Positions 5,989 to 9,554 of a stretch of 9,554 nt of DNA are shown in pieces. Made by a program: the position numbers and the translations under genes. The DNA lies in contig JAFAZU010000054.1 of assembly GCA_019239585.1 (NCBI GenBank), forward strand, positions 1 through 9,554. The letters run 5' to 3'. The DNA comes from Acidobacteriaceae bacterium (GTDB lineage: Bacteria; Acidobacteriota; Terriglobia; Bryobacterales; Bryobacteraceae). Below the pieces are notes generated by a model. That model was not told the DNA's origin. It was given only the letters and a program-made list of their open reading frames with translations, and did not search any database. Position 1 is the stretch's first letter. The number at the start of each line of letters is the position of its first letter.

Positions 5989-7306
5989 GCTGGCTGCTCT
6001 GCTCCTCCACACGATCCCTTTTACTGTTCCACCAGAATAAAGCCGAAGACACAAGAATTCCCAGCCCGCCGCATAGAATAATGGATCGTCGCGAAACATA
6101 CGACAGCGCGAATGCCGCAGCCGATGGCGCGATCAGGCGAGCTACGCCGTTCACCAGGAAAAGCGCCGCCATGTAACGGGAAGTGTTCCTACCCGGACGC
6201 GCAAATGAATGCACCCCGGTGAAGAAGGTTAGTACCATGCTGCCCAGTGTCGCTGGGCCACGGGCGACGCGTCCCACGATTACGGCTGGCAAAGAGAAAT
6301 ACGCCACGGCTAAAATAAGCGGATCCAATCCCCATAAAAGCGTTATTAAGGCATACGAACGCCAGACCGATGTGCCTTCAAACCAAGCCGTCAAATGGCC
6401 GCCGGACACAAACGCAGCCAGGTTGGGAATGATATGTATGAGCAGCGTTGCTTGTACGTAGCCCAAGTGCATGTCTCGTGCGAAGAAAGCAGGCACAACG
6501 CCCTGATGGAATAGATTTGCAAATGCAAATACAAAGAATGCCGCGAGGTAACGTTGAAAGCGGTAATCCATCAACGGTCGGAAACTGGCCCAGCTGAAAT
6601 CCCGCTCCAGATCTGAAGCGGGAACTGCCTCCTCCTCGCTCCCGTCCCCATGATCCGGCAGTCGCCAAAAACAGGCAAACGCCGCCAAACACGCCAGCCC
6701 CGCGAATGTGATTTCGAGATGAATTATTTGTTGTACCCGGCCCTTTGCGGCAGATAACAGCGAGGCTGAAATCAGGGTTGCAACGAGAAACACAATCGAT
6801 GCCCATTGCCGCATCGTTCCGGCAACGTGGGACCGGCGGTGCTCAGGGTAGATGATCCGGACAATTGACGGGACTGCAGGCCGCATAACGAAATCGAATA
6901 TCGAGATCACTCCAGCGAAGGAAAGAAACCATACGGCCGAGTGGGTCCATGCCATCAATAAAGCGGATACTGCTCCCGCAAACCCCGGGACTATCACAAA
7001 TGGCTTTTTGCGGCGGGTTGCCATGGCCGCACCGAGAAATACCGACCCGAATAGCCCTACGGAAGTCATGGCAAGTGGAAGTTGGAGTTGGACGTCCGTT
7101 GCATTCATGGCCTTCACGGCCATTAGCGGCGCATTGCCCATGACTCCCTCAAACAATGCGTAAAGAAGGGCGTGCCCCATATGGAACCGGAACGCCCTGC
7201 GCGAAATTGGAGGCAATTGAGGCGGCGTAAATCCGGCAGCTAGTCGAGAATGCCATCTGCCGGGCCGATCGGGCGCGTTTTTGATGGCTATGACGGGAAC
7301 GGCCAT
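5978..7306 (-). CDS. MFS-type membrane transporter
   Basis: The 442-residue protein is strongly hydrophobic, with about 11-12 predicted membrane segments. By eye they lie near residues 44-63, 77-96, 102-121, 124-143, 167-186, 194-214, 253-272, 283-303, 318-336, 338-363, 378-400 and 406-427. A charged loop at 215-250 (DHGDGSEEE) splits them into two halves, as in the major facilitator superfamily. The basic turn ATRRKKPF (96-103) between segments 2 and 3 stands where MFS proteins carry their loop 2-3 signature. It also has SIVRIIYPEHRRSHVAGTMRQ (147-167), which resembles the 'LVP...R..A.G' segment of MFS exporters. Substrate and direction are not readable; export of a product or uptake of a sugar are both possible. 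The ATG at 7306 starts 6 bases after the receptor's stop with no ribosome site, so translation is probably coupled. A second ATG at 7180 (residue 43) would start just before the first membrane segment and is a possible alternative. Confidence 0.82.
   Translation of the reverse strand: MAVPVIAIKNAPDRPGRWHSRLAAGFTPPQLPPISRRAFRFHMGHALLYALFEGVMGNAPLMAVKAMNATDVQLQLPLAMTSVGLFGSVFLGAAMATRRKKPFVIVPGFAGAVSALLMAWTHSAVWFLSFAGVISIFDFVMRPAVPSIVRIIYPEHRRSHVAGTMRQWASIVFLVATLISASLLSAAKGRVQQIIHLEITFAGLACLAAFACFWRLPDHGDGSEEEAVPASDLERDFSWASFRPLMDYRFQRYLAAFFVFAFANLFHQGVVPAFFARDMHLGYVQATLLIHIIPNLAAFVSGGHLTAWFEGTSVWRSYALITLLWGLDPLILAVAYFSLPAVIVGRVARGPATLGSMVLTFFTGVHSFARPGRNTSRYMAALFLVNGVARLIAPSAAAFALSYVSRRSIILCGGLGILVSSALFWWNSKRDRVEEQSSQHAH
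6002..6008 (-). promoter_or_regulatory. Shine-Dalgarno site deciding the start of the 4954-5988 gene
   Basis: On the minus strand GGAGGAG sits inside the last codons of the transporter gene, 13 bases before the ATG at 5988. It is the strongest ribosome-site match I see in the window and supports the short start over the ATG at 6099. The spacing is longer than the usual 5-9 bases; a GTG at 6012 would lie upstream of the site and is therefore unlikely. Confidence 0.55.
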
Positions 7307-7312
7307 CAGCGG

Positions 7313-9554
7313 TTAAAAGGAAAATCTCAGGCCGAGGACAACGCGGCGCGCAGGCGCAGCAGCAGTATACTGGCCCAGCGATTTGCTGATCTGGTTCCCG
7401 AGCGAGTCGAAACGGGCGTTATTATCTACGGCGGTGAATTGCGCATGGTTGAAAGTATTGTAGGTTTCTAATCGAAATTGTAACTGGCGCGCGCCATCGC
7501 TATTCAGGCGAAAGTTTTTGAATAGTGAGATATCGAAGTTTTCCACTCCTGGTCCCACGAATGGATACTGGGGTGCACTTCCAATTCCTAGCTCCGCCTT
7601 AGTTGGAGGGTGTACGCACGACGTATCAAATGCGCGATAAAACGAAGTATCTCCATGCGCGAGATTCGGGTTACAGGAGAGATCGACCCGGCTATCGACG
7701 CCAATGCCGCTTGCTCCCGTAACGTCGGTTGCCGTACTGAACGCGTAGTTGATCGCCGTTGGCGGGCCGCTGATGAAGGAAGCAATCCCGGAGACCTGCC
7801 AGCCGTCTAAGACCTGGCGCGAGAACGCGCTGTTCGAGTACCGGCTCAGGGACGGCAACGGGTATACGAAGCCCGCAGAAAAATTATGCCTTCGATCAAA
7901 TCCGGCAGGACCATAATTGCGCGAGTTGAAGTCGATCACCGGGTTTACTGCAGAGGTCGGCGTATCGGCTACATCAAGGACCTTCGACCAACTGTACGCC
8001 ACACTGAAGGTGAATCTTGAGGAGAGCCTTTTATTTAATCGCACCTGCAGAGCGTTGTAGTTGGAGTTGCTGGCGAACTCCATGTATTGGATGCTGGCAA
8101 ACCCGACATACGGGCGCAGGAAGTTCACCGGCAAAGGCAGATTACCGGACAGCGTCTTGTCAACGCTTGCCGGCAAAAAATTCGTGCCGTATGAGGTGGC
8201 GTTGAGATCGCGGACTTGCATACCGTGACGTGAAACATTGCCGACGTATGCGACGTCGAGAACCGTTCCTAATCCGATGTTCTGCTGGATGGCAAAGCTC
8301 CAGTTATATACAGCGAGCGGCTTCCAGTTGCCGTCAATGCCCCACACTGTATTAGGGCTCAAGCTCAAAGGTGTCGAGAGTAAATTAGAAATCGTCGTGT
8401 AATTGGCGGATGGTGTGTTTACCAGGGGCGGCGATGCCGCCAGTTGCGCGATCTGATCGTCCGGAAAGCGGTCGTAGTACATGCCGAAGCCGGAGCGCAC
8501 CGCAGTCCTACCGTTCCCGAAAACATCCCACGCGAATCCGATTCTCGGCGCAACCTGGATCGGCGGCCTTTTCATAATCGCTGCGCCTGCGTCGTAGACC
8601 GTCATTCCCTGATTCGGAATGCCGGCTGCGTTCGAAAAACTGCCGATCTTGACAGCTGGGAATATCTGGCCGGTGATGGGATCGCGGCCTTCCCGCCGGC
8701 CTGTTACCGGATCGAGATACGGCTGGATCAGTTGTGGCTGCTGGCTGCGATTGTACGCTCCGGGGTTGAACGCCGCTGTTTGCGTATCGACGTTGTAGGT
8801 TGGCTCGAGCCAGTAGAAGCGAGCGCCGAAATCCATAGTCAACCGCTGTGTCGCTCTCCAGTTGTCTTGCGCAAACCATTCGGTGCGGTTGTTCCGGGTG
8901 TGCCCGCCCGGGTGGCCGTTCGATTCGGTATAGCTATTAACGCTTCCGATTAAGGCGTTGGCGAACGCATATCCCGTATCCAAGGGGTTGTTCGGGTTCC
9001 GGTCAAAGGCAAATGTCCCATTAAAAAACGTCCCGTTCGCCTCATTGACAGCGGAGTGCTCCACGTAAACGCCGAACTTGAGATTGTGCGCGCCGCTGAT
9101 CCACGAGTAGTTATCCATGTAGACCCAGACATTGTTTCTGCCGAAGTAGGGAAACCGGGCATCAATGTTGAGCTGTGCGGCATTCGGAATGCCGCCGAAG
9201 GTAGCGTTGGGAACCACGCCATATGGATTGGCGCTCGGAAAGAATTGCGGAATGCTCGAACTGAGATTCGTTCGCTGATTTTGAGCGAGTCCGGCTTCTG
9301 TAAGCGGCACCTCCGTCTGAACTCCTCTGTTTACTCCAAAGGTTAATTCGTTCACGCGATACGGGCTGAATGTGTGGATGAGCGTTCCCACAACGCCTTG
9401 GCAAGGAATTTCATAATTAACAGGTAGTTGCGGCCAAGCCGGGGATGCCAGTACAAATCCAAAATCTCCCCGCGTTGCTTGATCATCTTTAATCCCGCGA
9501 GCATAGAACGTCGTCTTTGAGGAGATATTCCAGTCAACTCGGAGAATTGTATCG
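7313..9554 (-). CDS. TonB-dependent receptor, Oar-like, beta-barrel part (N-terminus beyond right edge)
   Basis: The frame is open from the right edge to TAA at 7315-7313, showing 746 residues. Reading through the GTG at 9391 gives no stop, and the stretch 9392-9553 continues the same family pattern (RVDWNISSKTTFYARG, then FGFVLASPAWPQLPVNYEIP), so the start lies outside and GTG 9391 is internal. Everything visible is outer-membrane beta-barrel: TFSPYRVNELTFGVNRG, EWFAQDNWRATQRLTMDFGARF, IGFAWDVFGNGRTAVRSGFGMYYDR, YNWSFAIQQNIG, NALQVRLNKRLSSRFTFSVAYSWSK, FDRRHNFSAGF, LQFRLETYNTFNHAQF, and the C-terminal barrel signal VVLGLRFSF ending in Phe. These are the marks of the large acidobacterial receptors that normally begin with a signal peptide, a carboxypeptidase-regulatory-like domain and a plug. 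None of those are in the window. A cysteine pair in SRVDLSCNPNL...DTSCVHPP may be a loop disulfide. Such receptors import, or in some cases bind or process, bulky substrates using TonB; the ligand is unknown. It is the first visible gene of the minus-strand run. Confidence 0.92.
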   Translation of the reverse strand, partial: DTILRVDWNISSKTTFYARGIKDDQATRGDFGFVLASPAWPQLPVNYEIPCQGVVGTLIHTFSPYRVNELTFGVNRGVQTEVPLTEAGLAQNQRTNLSSSIPQFFPSANPYGVVPNATFGGIPNAAQLNIDARFPYFGRNNVWVYMDNYSWISGAHNLKFGVYVEHSAVNEANGTFFNGTFAFDRNPNNPLDTGYAFANALIGSVNSYTESNGHPGGHTRNNRTEWFAQDNWRATQRLTMDFGARFYWLEPTYNVDTQTAAFNPGAYNRSQQPQLIQPYLDPVTGRREGRDPITGQIFPAVKIGSFSNAAGIPNQGMTVYDAGAAIMKRPPIQVAPRIGFAWDVFGNGRTAVRSGFGMYYDRFPDDQIAQLAASPPLVNTPSANYTTISNLLSTPLSLSPNTVWGIDGNWKPLAVYNWSFAIQQNIGLGTVLDVAYVGNVSRHGMQVRDLNATSYGTNFLPASVDKTLSGNLPLPVNFLRPYVGFASIQYMEFASNSNYNALQVRLNKRLSSRFTFSVAYSWSKVLDVADTPTSAVNPVIDFNSRNYGPAGFDRRHNFSAGFVYPLPSLSRYSNSAFSRQVLDGWQVSGIASFISGPPTAINYAFSTATDVTGASGIGVDSRVDLSCNPNLAHGDTSFYRAFDTSCVHPPTKAELGIGSAPQYPFVGPGVENFDISLFKNFRLNSDGARQLQFRLETYNTFNHAQFTAVDNNARFDSLGNQISKSLGQYTAAAPARRVVLGLRFSF

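Noticed and set aside
5989..6099. N-terminal extension of the 4954-5988 glycosyltransferase to ATG 6099
   Set aside because: It would overlap the transporter by more than 120 bases, encodes no family-like sequence, and the good ribosome site points to ATG 5988.
8444..8953. A 169-codon open frame on the plus strand opposite the receptor
   Set aside because: It is antisense to strongly supported receptor coding sequence, has no recognisable domain, and is Arg/Val/Ala-rich as expected for a complement frame.
9389..9391. GTG as the start of the TonB-dependent receptor, giving a 692-residue protein
   Set aside because: The same frame remains open to the right edge and encodes family-typical sequence there, and a start here would remove signal peptide, plug and part of the barrel.
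9352..9537. Short minus-strand frame at the right edge as a separate small gene
   Set aside because: It lies in another frame over the receptor coding sequence and resembles nothing recognisable.
1..9554. tRNA, rRNA, CRISPR, insertion sequences, riboswitches or prophage genes
   Set aside because: I looked on both strands for repeats, transposase-like frames and structured leaders and saw none; nearly every base is in a supported gene.

Overview
The window reads as a stretch of an acidobacterial chromosome, probably from the Bryobacterales/Solibacter side of the phylum. The main reason is the gene at the right edge: the beta-barrel of a large Oar-like TonB-dependent receptor whose phrases (WFAQDNW, YAWSK-type repeats, FDRRHNFSAGFVYPLP, terminal RFSF) are typical of the very expanded receptor family of that phylum. 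This assignment is from memory of the family, not from a search. Coding density is very high, gaps are a few to 65 bases, and I see no RNA genes, mobile elements, CRISPR arrays or phage genes.

Layout. On the left, two plus-strand genes: the C-terminal part of a luciferase-like flavin-dependent monooxygenase (2-544, cut by the left edge) and, 33 bases later, a GT4-type retaining glycosyltransferase (578-1549). On the right, seven minus-strand genes read from the right edge toward the middle. They are a TonB-dependent receptor (7313 to beyond 9554, its N-terminus outside the window), an MFS-type membrane transporter (5978-7306), two group-1 glycosyltransferases with CgeB-like C-terminal domains (4954-5988 and 3927-4925), two tandem paralogous GT2-like glycosyltransferases (3085-3861 and 2291-3076), and a small DxD glycosyltransferase of the GT-A type (1546-2286). 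The two blocks converge, and their stop codons share the bases TTAA at 1546-1549.

How they may work together. Six of nine genes are glycosyltransferases of at least four kinds, so the region is a glycan-assembly or glycosylation locus. The spacing on the minus strand (6-base gap, 11-base overlap, 28, 65, 8 and 4 bases) fits one transcription unit, with a possible internal promoter in the 65-base gap. No polymerase, flippase, initiating phosphoglycosyltransferase or sugar-nucleotide enzyme lies in the window, so the product cannot be named. A cell-surface polysaccharide and a glycosylated exported small molecule are both open; the flavin monooxygenase fragment and the MFS transporter keep the second idea alive.

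The least ordinary points are the direct TonB receptor-MFS-glycosyltransferase succession and the tandem GT2 duplication (about 56% identical over the alignable core by hand count). I did not find a clearly new system.
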